Numbered from the stretch's first letter, positions 44,024 through 54,379 are shown. The stretch: DNA of 64,000 nucleotides from Burkholderia glumae LMG 2196 = ATCC 33617 (GCF_000960995.1 NZ_CP009435.1:62001-126000), one strand, 5' to 3'. Notes: generated by a model from the sequence alone, not told the origin. Translations and numbers: made by a program.

Positions 44024-45238
44024 CTAGCGTGCCGATACCGGCCGCACCGCCGCCGCCGCCCGTTTCGCGCGCTCGCGCGCCTCGTCGATATCGGCGCCGG
44101 TCGCCACCGCCACGCCCATGCGCCGCTTCGCGAAACTCTCCGGCTTGCCGAACAGGCGCAGCTCCGCGCCCGGCACGGCAAGCGCCTCGGCCACGCCCTC
44201 GAAGGCGATGCCGGCCTCGTCGAGACCGCCGTAGATCACGGCCGAGGCCGCCGGCGAGCCCAGGGTCGGATCGACCGGTAGGCCGAGGATGGCGCGCGCG
44301 TGCAGCTCGAACTCCGACTGCCGCTGCGAGGCGAGCGTGACGAGTCCCGTGTCGTGCGGGCGCGGGCTGACTTCGGAAAACCAGACCTGGTCGCCGCGCA
44401 CGAACAGCTCGACACCGAACAGGCCGCGCCCGCCGAGCGCCGTCGTCACTTGGTGCGCGATCTGGCGCGAACGTTCCCGCGCCACCTCGCTCATCGGCTG
44501 GGGCTGCCACGATTCGACGTAGTCGCCCGCCACCTGCAGATGGCCGACCGGATCGCAGAAATAGGTGCGGGTCTCGCCGCTGGCCGGATCGATCGCACGC
44601 ACGGTCAGCTGCGTGATCTCGTAGTCGAAATCGACGAAACCCTCCACGATCACGCGGCCGTGGTTCACGCGTCCGCCCGCCATCGCGTGCTGCCAGGCCG
44701 GCTCGAGATCGGCGTCGCCCTTCACGACCGACTGGCCCTTGCCCGACGACGACATCACCGGCTTCACCACGCACGGACAGCCGATCGCGGCCACCGCCGC
44801 GCGGAATGCGTCGAACGACTGCGCGAACGCGTAGCGCGAGGTCGGCAGGCCGAGCTCCTCGGCGGCGAGGCGGCGGATGCCCTCGCGATTCATCGTCAGC
44901 TGCGTCGCGCGCGCGGTCGGGATCACCTCGGCGACACCGGCCGCCTCGATCGCGGCCAGCGCGTCGGTGGCGATCGCCTCGATCTCGGGCACGATCAGGT
45001 GCGGCTGTTCGGCGTCGACGAGCGCGCGCAGCGCGGCGGCATCGGTCATGTCGATCACGTGCGCGCGGTGGGCGACCTGATGGCCGGGCGCGTTCGCGTA
45101 GCGATCGACGGCGATCACCTCCACGCCGAGCCGCTGCAACGCGATGATGACTTCCTTGCCGAGTTCGCCCGCGCCCAGCAGCATGACGCGCGTGGCGGAA
45201 GGCGAGAGCGGCGTGCCGAGCCGCTGACCGATCTGCAT
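44024..45238 (-). CDS. purT: formate-dependent phosphoribosylglycinamide formyltransferase
   Basis: The 404-residue ATP-grasp enzyme uses formate and ATP to formylate GAR in purine synthesis, independent of formyl-tetrahydrofolate. MQIGQRLGTPLSPSATRVML is the typical start; the Rossmann-like LLGAGELGKEVIIALQRLG, ATP-grasp VVKPVMSSSGKGQSVVK, and SEVSPRPHDTGLVTLASQR are conserved. ATG 45238 was chosen over an in-frame TTG 14 codons upstream because it matches family N-termini. It is divergent from the META-domain lipoprotein. Confidence 0.96.
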   Translation of the reverse strand: MQIGQRLGTPLSPSATRVMLLGAGELGKEVIIALQRLGVEVIAVDRYANAPGHQVAHRAHVIDMTDAAALRALVDAEQPHLIVPEIEAIATDALAAIEAAGVAEVIPTARATQLTMNREGIRRLAAEELGLPTSRYAFAQSFDAFRAAVAAIGCPCVVKPVMSSSGKGQSVVKGDADLEPAWQHAMAGGRVNHGRVIVEGFVDFDYEITQLTVRAIDPASGETRTYFCDPVGHLQVAGDYVESWQPQPMSEVARERSRQIAHQVTTALGGRGLFGVELFVRGDQVWFSEVSPRPHDTGLVTLASQRQSEFELHARAILGLPVDPTLGSPAASAVIYGGLDEAGIAFEGVAEALAVPGAELRLFGKPESFAKRRMGVAVATGADIDEARERAKRAAAAVRPVSAR

Positions 45239-45437
45239 GAGATTTTCCGCTGAAAAAATGGGGTGAAAAGAGGATGACAATCGAGCCGCGATGTTAACAC
45301 GCGCCCACGCCCGGCCCCGCCGGCGGAGCAGGCTCGCGCAAGATTTTCCGGCGCCGGGGGCCGGCTCGCCCAGCGCACGCCGACTGCGTTACTCTTACGC
45401 CTTTGCCAGCATCACGATGAATTCGAGGAACGAGGCC

Positions 45438-46013
45438 ATGCCAATCCACTTCGCGGCCCTGTCCGCGCGCCTGCGCTTCGTCGGTTCGCTGCGCGCACCG
45501 TTTGGCGCAGCCGCGCTGGCCGCCTGCGCGCTGACCGCCTGCGCGATCCCCGCCCATCCCGATGCGTCCGCGCCGCCGTCCGACCCGTTCAATCCGGCCG
45601 CGATCCAGCTGATCGACGACACCAGCTGGGAGCTCACGAACTGGCGCAACGCCGACGGCTCGCAGCGCGAGCTGCCGCCTGGCGGCACCGGGGCGAACGG
45701 CGCCGGCGCGGCGTCGGATCAGTCGATCCGGCTGCAGTTCTCGACGGCCGACGGCGTGCGCCGCGCCTCGGGCTTCGCCGGCTGCAACCGCTACGCCGGC
45801 ACCTACATGGTGAAGAACGGCCTGCTCAGCTTCGGCCCGCTCGCCGGCACGCGTCGCGCCTGCGCCGGGCCGGCGGGGCGGATCGAGCCGGCCTATCTCG
45901 ACGCGCTCGCGCACATCGCCAGGGCCGGCGTGCAGATGCAGCCCCCGCAGCAGCTCTATCTCGTGACCGACAGCGGCGCGACGCTGACATTCGCGCGTCG
46001 CGACGCTCCGTAA
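45438..46013 (+). CDS. META-domain (HslJ-like) lipoprotein
   Basis: The 191-residue protein has a signal with lipobox-like LTAC (residues about 32-36) and a META/HslJ domain: DDTSWELTNWRNADGSQ, GFAGCNRYAGTYMVKNGLLSFGPLAGTRRACAG, and YLVTDSGATLTFARR. HslJ-like proteins are outer-membrane or secreted; the E. coli member affects novobiocin resistance and heat response. AGGA lies eight bases before ATG 45438; ATG 45417 is an alternative start. ftsK follows 143 bases downstream on the same strand. Confidence 0.85.
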   Translation: MPIHFAALSARLRFVGSLRAPFGAAALAACALTACAIPAHPDASAPPSDPFNPAAIQLIDDTSWELTNWRNADGSQRELPPGGTGANGAGAASDQSIRLQFSTADGVRRASGFAGCNRYAGTYMVKNGLLSFGPLAGTRRACAGPAGRIEPAYLDALAHIARAGVQMQPPQQLYLVTDSGATLTFARRDAP

Positions 46014-46156
46014 TCCCGCCAGCCGATGCGCGCCCGGACGATCGGCCGCGCGCCTCTACGGCATGTGGCGCCCGCGCGCGGGCGGCGGATGCTTCGACCG
46101 CTTAACCCCGACGGGCCGCGCGTGGCGCCCGTCCTCGTGACTCGACGTTTCCTGGT

Positions 46157-49100
46157 ATGCATACGGTAGTTTTCGGCTGGTTCGGCGTGTCGGCCGTCTG
46201 GTTCATCCCCCTGATCTGGCGGCTCGTGAAGACGATGCTGCCGGGCGGCCGCACCGGACGCGGCTCGATCCGCCTCTGGCTCGGCTTCGCCTGCGTGTTC
46301 GTGGCGAGCTGCACGCTCGCCACCGCGCTGCCGGGCAGCGACACCAGCGACGCCTTCGGCCATCTGCTCGCCGCCGGCTTCGAGCGCGTGTTCGGCCATA
46401 TCGGCACGCCGCTCGTGATGGTGGCGCTGCTCGTCGCCGGGCTGCCCTGGCTGTTCGGGCTCGACTGGCGCAGCACCAACGACTGGCTCGACGCGTCGTT
46501 CGGCGTGCGCCTCGGGCGTGCCGGGCGCCGCGACGACGACGAGCCGCGCGGCATCGCCGACCTGCCGCGCAGCGCGCTGCACCGCGACGAGGACCGCCGC
46601 GTGCGCCGCGCCGCCGACGTGGTGCAGCCGTCGGCCGCCAACACCGTCAATTCGATGGCGCCGCAACGCAACGGACGCTTCGCGCGGCCGACGCTGTGGC
46701 GCCCGGACGCGAAGCGCGAAACCCGGCGCGAACCACGGCGCGAGGAACCGCGCGGCTGGCGCGCGCCGAGCGCGTCGCCACGCCAGATGGTCGAGCCGTC
46801 GGCACCGGCGGGATGGCTCAACCCGGCGGGCCGCCCGGCCCCGGGCGCCCGGGCCGGCGGGGCCGCCGGGGCGGCTCAGGCCGCGAAGCCGGCCGGCCCG
46901 GCAGGCACGCCGCCGTTCGTGCCGTCGTCGATCCCGATGCCGCCGGCGCCGCCCAACGTCGCGTCGTCGGCCGTGCAGGCCGCGCAGGCGGTGAAGACGC
47001 TGCAGCAACGTTATCCGTCCACGCGCCGCGCGGCGCCGGTCGCCGCACCGATCCGTCCGGTGGTGGCGCCGCTCGTGCCGCCCGCCGTCACGCCATCGGC
47101 CGCAGCGCCGCACGCATCGACGCCGACGCGCGCCGGCACGGCGCCGGCAGCGCCCGCGCGCGCGCCGGCACGGCCCGCGGCCACTGCGCAGGCCGCCAAT
47201 CCGGCCATGCGGCGGCGCCCGACGCCGCCGGCCCGCGCCCCGCTCTACGCCTGGAACGAGGCGCCGGCGCAACCGGTCACGCCATCGCCGAGCCTGCAGG
47301 ACACGCTGCGCTCGATCGACGCGAGCACCGCGCAATGGGCCGCGCTGGCCGGCACGACGGTGGCGGCGCACGCCGGCGATCCGGCTGCCGCGGCAGCGGC
47401 CGGCAGTGCGCAGGCCGCCGGCATGTTCACGACGCGCGCCGCGCCGGCCAGCGCGGGCGACGCGGCCGTGCCGCCGACCAGCGGGGACGCGCCGCTCGCG
47501 TTCGAGATGAGGATGGATGCGGATACGGCAACGGTGGCATCGACGGCACCGTCCGATCGACGCGATCACCAGGCTGCGGCGGATCTCGATGCCGATTCGG
47601 TCATCGATGTCGGCACGTTCATGCCGATCGCCGACGCAGCGGGTATCCCGCTGCCGGATTCCGCTGTGGCGGCGGCCCGGCCGGCCGCCGCCGCCGGGCA
47701 GGATGTCGCCCCGGTGCGGGCGGTGCCCGTCACGTTCGGCGCGCCGGCCGCGAACGCCCCCGCTGCGCAGCCTTTGCCCGGCCACCTGGATTCCGCGACG
47801 CAGGAGGCGGCCGGCACGGGAGCGGAAAATGACGGCGCACCGGCGAGCGGCGCGAGCGCGTCACCGTCACCGCTTGCGGCCGGGGCGGCGCCCTCCGGCG
47901 CGGCCGCCGCGCCCCACTCGGCGGGCACGGCCAGCGCGGCCAGCGGATCGGCCGCCGCCCCGGCCAGTTGCGCGCCGACGGCGCCGCTCGCGAGCCCATC
48001 CGGCACCGCGGCGGCAGCGCAAGCAACGGCCGCGGCCGGCCCTGCCACGAGTCCGGCGCCGCTCGCGGCGAACGCCACCACGCCGCCCCGATCGTCGGGC
48101 GGCGCGACGCCGGCCCTGACCAGCGGGCCCGCAACGCCGGCGCCCGCCCCGATCGCGACCGGCCCGGCGGCCCCCACGAGCTGGGAGCCGGCCGCCGCCG
48201 CGACGTCGGCGGCCGGCTCCCTCGGTGCGATCGTGCCGGCTGCGTTCGCCACGTCCGCCGCTACGCCCGACAAGACGGATTTCGGCGCCTCGACGGCCAT
48301 GCCGGCAGCCGGCCCGGACGGCCCGACTCGGACGTTTCCGGCCGCCGCCTCCATGCCACCGGCCGCGCCCGCCGCGCCGAACGCGCCGATCCCGCCGGCC
48401 GTGCCGGGCGGTTCGACGTTCGCCGCCACCGCGCCGGCCCCGACCTCGTCGAGCGTCGAAACCGCGGCCGGCGGCGACGCCAAGGGCGTCGGCCTGTCGT
48501 CTTCGTCAAGCGCGGCCGCATCCGGTATCGATGCGTCCGCAACCGCGCCTGCGAGAAAAGCCGTGCCGACATTCGGCGTAGCCCTTGCATCGACGGCCGC
48601 CCCGATCGCGCAACCGGCGAACCCGCAAGCGCAGCCCCCGCTGCCGGCCCCCAAGCCCGGCAGCACCGCGGTCGACGAGGCCACGGCGCTGGCAACGCCT
48701 GCCGCGGCAGCGCCGACGGCCAGCGCCGTTGCGCCCTGGGAAGCCCTCCCCATCGTCGTGACGCCGGCGCCCCAGGCTGCGCCCGCAGGGATGGCGGCAG
48801 CGCCGACGGCAGCCGCGGGCAGCGCCGCGGCGCCCGCACCCGCGCCGGCAAGCCCGCCGGCGGCGGGCGGCACCGCAGCCGACGCAGCCGGCGCCACCCC
48901 GGCACCGTTCCCCGGCGTGGCCACGCTGGCCGGCGCGCTGACACCGACGACCTTCCTGGGCGGCGCGGCCGGCCCGCCCGCCGGCACGCCGCTGCCCGAC
49001 GCCGCGGCCGCGCAGACTCTGAGCACTCCGCTCGTCGCGACGCGCCCCCCCGCGCCCGCGCACCTCGCCCCCGTCATGCCGGCCCGGTTCGACGCCAGCG

Positions 49101-50773
49101 CTGCCGCCTCGGCGCACGAACCCGCGCACGAGCCGGCAGCGCCGCCCGCGGCGCCCGGCCTGCCGCCCGGCTTCGCGCCGCCGCCCGCGGCGCAGCCCGA
49201 GCCGGCCATCGCCGTGCCGCCGCCCGTGCCGCAGGCCGCTGCGCGCCAGCCCGCGCCGAATGCCTTCGAATTCCGCGCCCCGGCCGCCTCGAACGTCGAA
49301 CTGCCGCCGCTCGATCTGCTCGAGCCGGCGTCCGGCGACATCGAAACGATCTCCGAGGCAGACCTCGCCCAGACTGGCCAGGTGATCGAGCAGCGCCTGC
49401 AGGAATTCAAGGTGCCGGTGACGGTGGTCGGCGCGTCGGCCGGCCCGGTGATCACGCGCTTCGAGATCGAGCCGGCACTGGGCGTGCGCGGCAGCCAGAT
49501 CGTCGGGCTCATGAAGGATCTCTCGCGCGGCCTCGGCCTGACCTCGATCCGCGTGGTCGAGACGATTCCCGGCAAGACCTGCATGGGCCTCGAACTGCCG
49601 AACGCGAAGCGCCAGATGATCCGCCTGTCCGAAATCCTCGCCTCGCGCCAGTACCAGCACTCGGCCTCGCAGCTGACGATCGCGATGGGCAAGGACATCG
49701 TCGGCAATCCGGTGGTCACCGACCTGGCCAAGGCGCCGCACATGCTGGTGGCCGGCACCACCGGCTCGGGCAAGTCGGTCGCGATCAACGCGATGATCGC
49801 CTCGCTGCTCTACAAGGCAACGCCCGAGGAAGTGCGCCTGATCATGATCGACCCGAAGATGCTGGAACTGTCCGTCTACGAAGGCATTCCGCATCTGCTC
49901 GCGCCCGTCGTCACCGACATGAAGCTCGCCGCGAACGCGCTGAACTGGTGTGTCGGCGAGATGGAGAAGCGCTACCGGCTGATGTCGGCGGTGGGCGTGC
50001 GCAACCTCGCGAGCTTCAACCAGAAGCTGCGCGACGCGGCCGCCAAGGAAAAGAAGATCGGCAACCCGTTCTCGCTCACGCCCGAGGACCCCGAGCCGCT
50101 CTCGCCGCTGCCGCTGATCGTGGTGGTGATCGACGAACTGGCCGACCTGATGATGGTGGCCGGCAAGAAGATCGAGGAACTGATCGCGCGGCTCGCGCAG
50201 AAGGCGCGCGCGGCCGGCATCCACCTGATCCTCGCCACCCAGCGCCCGTCGGTCGACGTGATCACCGGCCTCATCAAGGCCAACATCCCGACTCGCGTGG
50301 CGTTCCAGGTGTCGTCGAAGATCGACTCGCGCACCATCCTCGACCAGATGGGCGCCGAGTCGCTGCTCGGCCAGGGCGACATGCTGTTCCTGCCGCCCGG
50401 CACCGGCTATCCGCAGCGCGTGCACGGCGCGTTCGTGGCCGACGAGGAGGTCCACCGCATCGTCGAATACCTGAAGCAGTTCGGCGAGCCGCAATACGAG
50501 GAAGGCATCCTCGACGGCCCGCAGCCGGAAGGCGGCGGCCCGCAGGACCTGTTCGGCGACGCGCCCGACGCCGAGGCCGATCCGCTCTACGACGAAGCGG
50601 TGGCCTTCGTGGTGCGCACGCGGCGCGCGTCGATCTCGTCGGTGCAGCGCCAGCTGCGCATCGGCTACAACCGTGCCGCGCGCCTGGTGGAGCAGATGGA
50701 AACGGCGGGACTCGTCTCGCCGATGGGCATCAACGGCAGCCGTGAGGTGCTCGCCCCGCCGCTGCCGGAATGA
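46157..50773 (+). CDS. ftsK: DNA translocase FtsK with a giant Ala/Pro-rich linker
   Basis: The 1,538-residue motor has three N-terminal transmembrane helices (to about residue 110), fewer than the usual four, then a linker of about 900 residues (roughly 120-1040) almost only Ala, Pro, Gly, Ser and Thr. The motor domain begins near residue 1047 (NVELPPLDLLEPASGDIETI). Walker A AGTTGSGKSVAINAM is at about 1200 and Walker B LPLIVVVIDELADLMMV near 1318. The DNA-reading gamma winged helix ends the protein (DEAVAFVVRTRRASISSVQRQLRIGYNRAARLVEQ). FtsK segregates chromosome dimers at the septum. Burkholderia often carry more than one FtsK; which this is cannot be told here. Confidence 0.93.
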   Translation: MHTVVFGWFGVSAVWFIPLIWRLVKTMLPGGRTGRGSIRLWLGFACVFVASCTLATALPGSDTSDAFGHLLAAGFERVFGHIGTPLVMVALLVAGLPWLFGLDWRSTNDWLDASFGVRLGRAGRRDDDEPRGIADLPRSALHRDEDRRVRRAADVVQPSAANTVNSMAPQRNGRFARPTLWRPDAKRETRREPRREEPRGWRAPSASPRQMVEPSAPAGWLNPAGRPAPGARAGGAAGAAQAAKPAGPAGTPPFVPSSIPMPPAPPNVASSAVQAAQAVKTLQQRYPSTRRAAPVAAPIRPVVAPLVPPAVTPSAAAPHASTPTRAGTAPAAPARAPARPAATAQAANPAMRRRPTPPARAPLYAWNEAPAQPVTPSPSLQDTLRSIDASTAQWAALAGTTVAAHAGDPAAAAAAGSAQAAGMFTTRAAPASAGDAAVPPTSGDAPLAFEMRMDADTATVASTAPSDRRDHQAAADLDADSVIDVGTFMPIADAAGIPLPDSAVAAARPAAAAGQDVAPVRAVPVTFGAPAANAPAAQPLPGHLDSATQEAAGTGAENDGAPASGASASPSPLAAGAAPSGAAAAPHSAGTASAASGSAAAPASCAPTAPLASPSGTAAAAQATAAAGPATSPAPLAANATTPPRSSGGATPALTSGPATPAPAPIATGPAAPTSWEPAAAATSAAGSLGAIVPAAFATSAATPDKTDFGASTAMPAAGPDGPTRTFPAAASMPPAAPAAPNAPIPPAVPGGSTFAATAPAPTSSSVETAAGGDAKGVGLSSSSSAAASGIDASATAPARKAVPTFGVALASTAAPIAQPANPQAQPPLPAPKPGSTAVDEATALATPAAAAPTASAVAPWEALPIVVTPAPQAAPAGMAAAPTAAAGSAAAPAPAPASPPAAGGTAADAAGATPAPFPGVATLAGALTPTTFLGGAAGPPAGTPLPDAAAAQTLSTPLVATRPPAPAHLAPVMPARFDASAAASAHEPAHEPAAPPAAPGLPPGFAPPPAAQPEPAIAVPPPVPQAAARQPAPNAFEFRAPAASNVELPPLDLLEPASGDIETISEADLAQTGQVIEQRLQEFKVPVTVVGASAGPVITRFEIEPALGVRGSQIVGLMKDLSRGLGLTSIRVVETIPGKTCMGLELPNAKRQMIRLSEILASRQYQHSASQLTIAMGKDIVGNPVVTDLAKAPHMLVAGTTGSGKSVAINAMIASLLYKATPEEVRLIMIDPKMLELSVYEGIPHLLAPVVTDMKLAANALNWCVGEMEKRYRLMSAVGVRNLASFNQKLRDAAAKEKKIGNPFSLTPEDPEPLSPLPLIVVVIDELADLMMVAGKKIEELIARLAQKARAAGIHLILATQRPSVDVITGLIKANIPTRVAFQVSSKIDSRTILDQMGAESLLGQGDMLFLPPGTGYPQRVHGAFVADEEVHRIVEYLKQFGEPQYEEGILDGPQPEGGGPQDLFGDAPDAEADPLYDEAVAFVVRTRRASISSVQRQLRIGYNRAARLVEQMETAGLVSPMGINGSREVLAPPLPE

Positions 50774-50920
50774 GCCGCGAGACGGCCGGCGCGAGTTCGC
50801 GCGCGCCCGGCCGAGGCACCGAAATTGCTGCAGCGGCGCGCCTGCCCCGCCCCGGGCGCGGGCCCCGGCAAGGCGTCCGGAGCTTGCCGCCGCAACCTTT
50901 TCGGCGCCGCCGCGGTCGAT

Positions 50921-50950
50921 AAAAAAGGCCGGCCACCGCAGTGGCCAGCC
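50921..50950 (-). terminator. intrinsic terminator of the lactonase-fold gene
   Basis: On the minus strand GGCTGGCCAC-TGCG-GTGGCCGGCC (one G-T pair) is followed directly by TTTTTT. It lies 42 bases past the stop of the minus-strand gene and is a strong candidate. Confidence 0.88.
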
Positions 50951-50991
50951 TCCCGGGGGCCGGCGCGCACCATCCGCCGCTCAGCGCGCCG

Positions 50992-52197
50992 TCACGGCTG
51001 CACCGGCACCAGCTTGAAGTCGACCGGCCGGCTCAGCGCGACCTTGCGCGCCTCGGGGTCGAGCCGCCCGCTCGCGATGTCGCGGCGAAACACGTAGAAG
51101 CTGCCGCTGTCCTGGTTGCCGACGATCAGCCACTTGCCGGTCGGATCGATCACGAATTCGCGCGGCGTCTTGCCGAGCGTGGACTGGCGGCTCGCGAAGC
51201 TGAGCCGGCCGTTCTCCGCGTTCACCGCATACGCGACGATCTCGTTGGCATCGCCGCGATTGGTGACATAGAGGAAGCGGCCGTCCGGCGACAGATGCAG
51301 CGCGCCGCCGCCCTCCCGGCCATGGAAGCCCGGCGCGGCCATCGGCAGGTTCTGCAGATGGGTGAGCCTGCCGTCGTGATAGCCGTACACGTCGACGCTG
51401 CCATTCAGCTCGTTGGTCACGTAGGCGAAGCGGCCGCTGCGCGCGAACACCAGGTGGCGCGGGCCGCTGCCGGGCCGCACGAGCGTGTAGCGCGACTCGG
51501 TCGGGCTGATCAGGCCGCGGCTGCCGTCGGGCGTGTAGCGGTATTCAAAGATCTTGTCGGCGCCGAGATCCTGCACGAACAGATAGTGCCCGTCGGGCGA
51601 GAACACCGTCGAGTGGACATGCGCGCCGTCCTGGCGCCCCTTCACGGGACCGCGGCCCTCGTGATGCACGTTCAGCACCGACTGGCCCACCTTGCCGTCG
51701 GCCTCCACCGGAAACACCGTGAAGCTGCCGCCCGGGTCGGCCGCGACCGAATAGTTCGCGGTGACGAGATACTTGCCGTCGGGCGAGAGGCTCAGATAGC
51801 ACGGATCGTTCCCTTCCGACGACACGCGGTCGAGGAAGGTCAGCGCGCCCGTCTTCGCGTCGAAGCCGAACGCGCTCACGCCGCCGCGCTGGCTCGCGGG
51901 GCCGTTGTCGCCGGGCAGCTCGTTGACGGCGTAGACGAAGCGGCCATCGCGGCTCGGCAGCAGATAGGACGGATTCACCGTCTTCGCCGAACTCACGGGG
52001 GAGACCTCGCCGGTACGCGTATCGAACCGGTAGACGTAGATGCCGTCGCTGCCGGCATCGGTATAGGTTCCGACCAGCAGATTGTAGACGGCATCGTTCG
52101 GGGCATTGGCGGTATCCTGCGCAAACGCATGTCCGGCGGACAGCGACAGTACCACGGCGAAACCCTTGATCCAGTGACCCAGCCTGAGCGATGACAT
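50992..52197 (-). CDS. secreted lactonase-fold beta-propeller protein
   Basis: The 401-residue protein carries a Sec signal (GFAVVLSLSAGHAFA) and a seven-bladed propeller of the 6-phosphogluconolactonase (Pgl/YbhE) family: YLLPSRDGRFVYAVNELPGD, YLSLSPDGKYLVTANYS, HVHSTVFSPDGHYLFVQDLGADKI and PREFVIDPTGKWLIVGNQ. True Pgl enzymes are cytoplasmic, so this exported version may act on another lactone or be a structural propeller. It is divergent from the GH15 gene, with 223 bases between starts. Confidence 0.88.
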   Translation of the reverse strand: MSSLRLGHWIKGFAVVLSLSAGHAFAQDTANAPNDAVYNLLVGTYTDAGSDGIYVYRFDTRTGEVSPVSSAKTVNPSYLLPSRDGRFVYAVNELPGDNGPASQRGGVSAFGFDAKTGALTFLDRVSSEGNDPCYLSLSPDGKYLVTANYSVAADPGGSFTVFPVEADGKVGQSVLNVHHEGRGPVKGRQDGAHVHSTVFSPDGHYLFVQDLGADKIFEYRYTPDGSRGLISPTESRYTLVRPGSGPRHLVFARSGRFAYVTNELNGSVDVYGYHDGRLTHLQNLPMAAPGFHGREGGGALHLSPDGRFLYVTNRGDANEIVAYAVNAENGRLSFASRQSTLGKTPREFVIDPTGKWLIVGNQDSGSFYVFRRDIASGRLDPEARKVALSRPVDFKLVPVQP

Positions 52198-52420
52198 TGA
52201 CGTTGACCTCTCGATTTGGCGCGGCTTCGTTGCAGGAATCGCACGTTCGTCGGAACTTCCTTGCTACGGAATGCCTCAAGTGTTGTGATTGTTCAACGAT
52301 TCGGGCATCCCTGCCCGCCTCGCCAGTGCGCCAGTATATGGGGCCTCGCGCGTTGCCGTCGATCGGCGCGGCGCGAGGCCCGGAAAGCCAATTGTCAGCC
52401 TCTGCGGAGAATTTCCCACC

Positions 52421-54250
52421 ATGCCAGCCCTCATCGAAGACTACGCGCTCGTCGGAGACGGCCACACTGCCGCCCTCATCTCACGCGACGGCTCGGTCGA
52501 CTGGCTCTGCTGGCCCCGCTTCGATTCGGGTGCCTGTTTCGCCGCGCTGGTCGGCACGCCCGAGCACGGCCGCTGGCTGCTGCGCCCCGCGGCCGACGCC
52601 AAACTCCTGTCGAGTACGCGCCGCTACCGCGGCGAGACGCTGATCCTCGAGACCGACTACGAATGCGAGACGGGCGCCGTCACCGTGATCGACTTCATGC
52701 CGCCCGGCAACGGCTGGTCCGAACTCGTGCGGATCGTGGTCGGCAAGCGCGGCCACGTGCCGATGCAGATGGAGCTCGTGCTGCGCTTCGACTACGGCTT
52801 CTCGATCCCATGGGTCACGCGCCTGCCGCGCGAGGCGGGCGTGAAGGCGATCGCCGGGCCCGACACGGTGGTGCTGCGCACGCCCGTCAAGCTGGCCGGC
52901 GAGAACCTGCGCACCGTCGCCGAGTTCACCGTGCAGGCCGAGGAGCGCGTGCCGTTCTCGCTCGGCTATGCCCCCTCGCACCTGCGGCCGCCGCCCGCGC
53001 GCGAGCCGCTGTCGATGCTCGCGCGCACCGAGAACCACTGGCTCGAGTGGTCCTCGCGCTGTCCGGTCCAGGGCCGCTACGCCGCCGCCGTGCGCCGCTC
53101 GCTGATCACGCTGAAGGCGCTCGCCTACGAACCGACGGGCGGCATCGTGGCCGCGCCCACCACCTCGCTGCCCGAGCAGCTGGGCGGCACGCGCAACTGG
53201 GACTACCGCTACTGCTGGCTGCGTGATGCCACCATCACGCTGCTCGCGCTGATGCGTGCCGGCTACTACGACGAGGCGCGCGCGTGGCGCGCCTGGCTCG
53301 GCCGCGTGATGGCGGGCTCGCCCGAGCAGATCCAGATCATGTACGGCATCGCCGGCGAGCGGCGCCTGCCCGAGATGGAACTGGGCTGGCTGCCCGGCTA
53401 CCAGAACTCGAAGCCGGTGCGGATCGGCAACAACGCGGCCGACCAGCTCCAGCTCGACGTGTTCGGCGAAGTGATGTCGGCGCTGCACCTGGCGCGCGTG
53501 GGCGGGCTGCAGGCCGACGACACGGTCTGGTCGGTGCAGTGCGCGCTGCTCACGCACCTCGAGAAGATCTGGCGCGAGCCCGACGAGGGCATCTGGGAGA
53601 CGCGCGGCGGGCGCAAGCACTTCACGTTCTCGAAGATCATGGCCTGGGTCGCGTTCGATCGCGCGATCAAGTCGGCCGAGCAGTTCCGGCTGTCCGCGCC
53701 GCTCGACCACTGGCGCGCGCTGCGCGACGTGATTCACGCCGACGTCTGCGAAAACGCCTGGAACGAACGCAAGCAGGCCTTCACCCAGAGCTACGGCAGC
53801 GACGAGCTCGACGCGAGCGTGCTGATGCTGCCGATGGTGGGCTTCCTGCCGCCGTCCGACCCGCGCGTGGCGGCCACCGTCGAGGCGATCGAGCGCGAGC
53901 TGCTGCACGGCGGCTTCGTGATGCGCTATCGCACCACCGATTTCGACGACGGCCTGCCGCCCGGCGAAGGCACCTTCCTCGCCTGCAGCTTCTGGCTGGT
54001 CGACAACTACGCGCTGCTCGGCCGGATCGACGACGCGCACCGGCTGTTCCGCCGGCTGCTCTCGCTCGCCAACGATCTCGGCCTGCTCGCCGAGGAATAC
54101 GATCCGGTGGAAGGGCGGCAGGTCGGCAATTTCCCGCAGGCGTTCTCGCACGTCGCGCTCGTGCATACGGCCATGAACCTGATGCATCACGAGGAAGAGA
54201 TGGCGCTGGCGGCAGGCCAGCCGGTCGCGATCGAAACCGACGGCCACTGA
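52421..54250 (+). CDS. glycoside hydrolase family 15 (glucoamylase/trehalase-like)
   Basis: The 609-residue protein starts MPALIEDYALVGDGHTAALISRDGSVDWLCWPRFDS, the typical opening of bacterial GH15 proteins, followed by an alpha/alpha barrel: LGGTRNWDYRYCWLRDATITLLALMRAGY, REPDEGIWETRGGRKHFTFSKIM, and LAEEYDPVEGRQVGNFPQAFSHVALVH. The Glu in EGIWE and in EEYDP are the expected general acid/base. Many such proteins are trehalases rather than glucoamylases; the substrate is not resolved. No signal peptide. It diverges from the lactonase gene. Confidence 0.9.
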   Translation: MPALIEDYALVGDGHTAALISRDGSVDWLCWPRFDSGACFAALVGTPEHGRWLLRPAADAKLLSSTRRYRGETLILETDYECETGAVTVIDFMPPGNGWSELVRIVVGKRGHVPMQMELVLRFDYGFSIPWVTRLPREAGVKAIAGPDTVVLRTPVKLAGENLRTVAEFTVQAEERVPFSLGYAPSHLRPPPAREPLSMLARTENHWLEWSSRCPVQGRYAAAVRRSLITLKALAYEPTGGIVAAPTTSLPEQLGGTRNWDYRYCWLRDATITLLALMRAGYYDEARAWRAWLGRVMAGSPEQIQIMYGIAGERRLPEMELGWLPGYQNSKPVRIGNNAADQLQLDVFGEVMSALHLARVGGLQADDTVWSVQCALLTHLEKIWREPDEGIWETRGGRKHFTFSKIMAWVAFDRAIKSAEQFRLSAPLDHWRALRDVIHADVCENAWNERKQAFTQSYGSDELDASVLMLPMVGFLPPSDPRVAATVEAIERELLHGGFVMRYRTTDFDDGLPPGEGTFLACSFWLVDNYALLGRIDDAHRLFRRLLSLANDLGLLAEEYDPVEGRQVGNFPQAFSHVALVHTAMNLMHHEEEMALAAGQPVAIETDGH

Positions 54251-54379
54251 GCGCGGCCCGCCCGCCGGCCGGGCGGCCCTGAAGCACGGCGCCGGCGCCG
54301 GCCTCACGACGCCAGCGGCGGGCCGCGCCGACGATTCGCCGGATCACAAAAAGCCGGCGATCTCCGGGAAAATGCTGCA

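Noticed and set aside
47566..49788. 740-residue minus-strand frame inside ftsK, Gly/Ala/Val-rich
   Set aside because: It is the reverse of the Ala/Pro linker; low-complexity GC sequence keeps several frames open.
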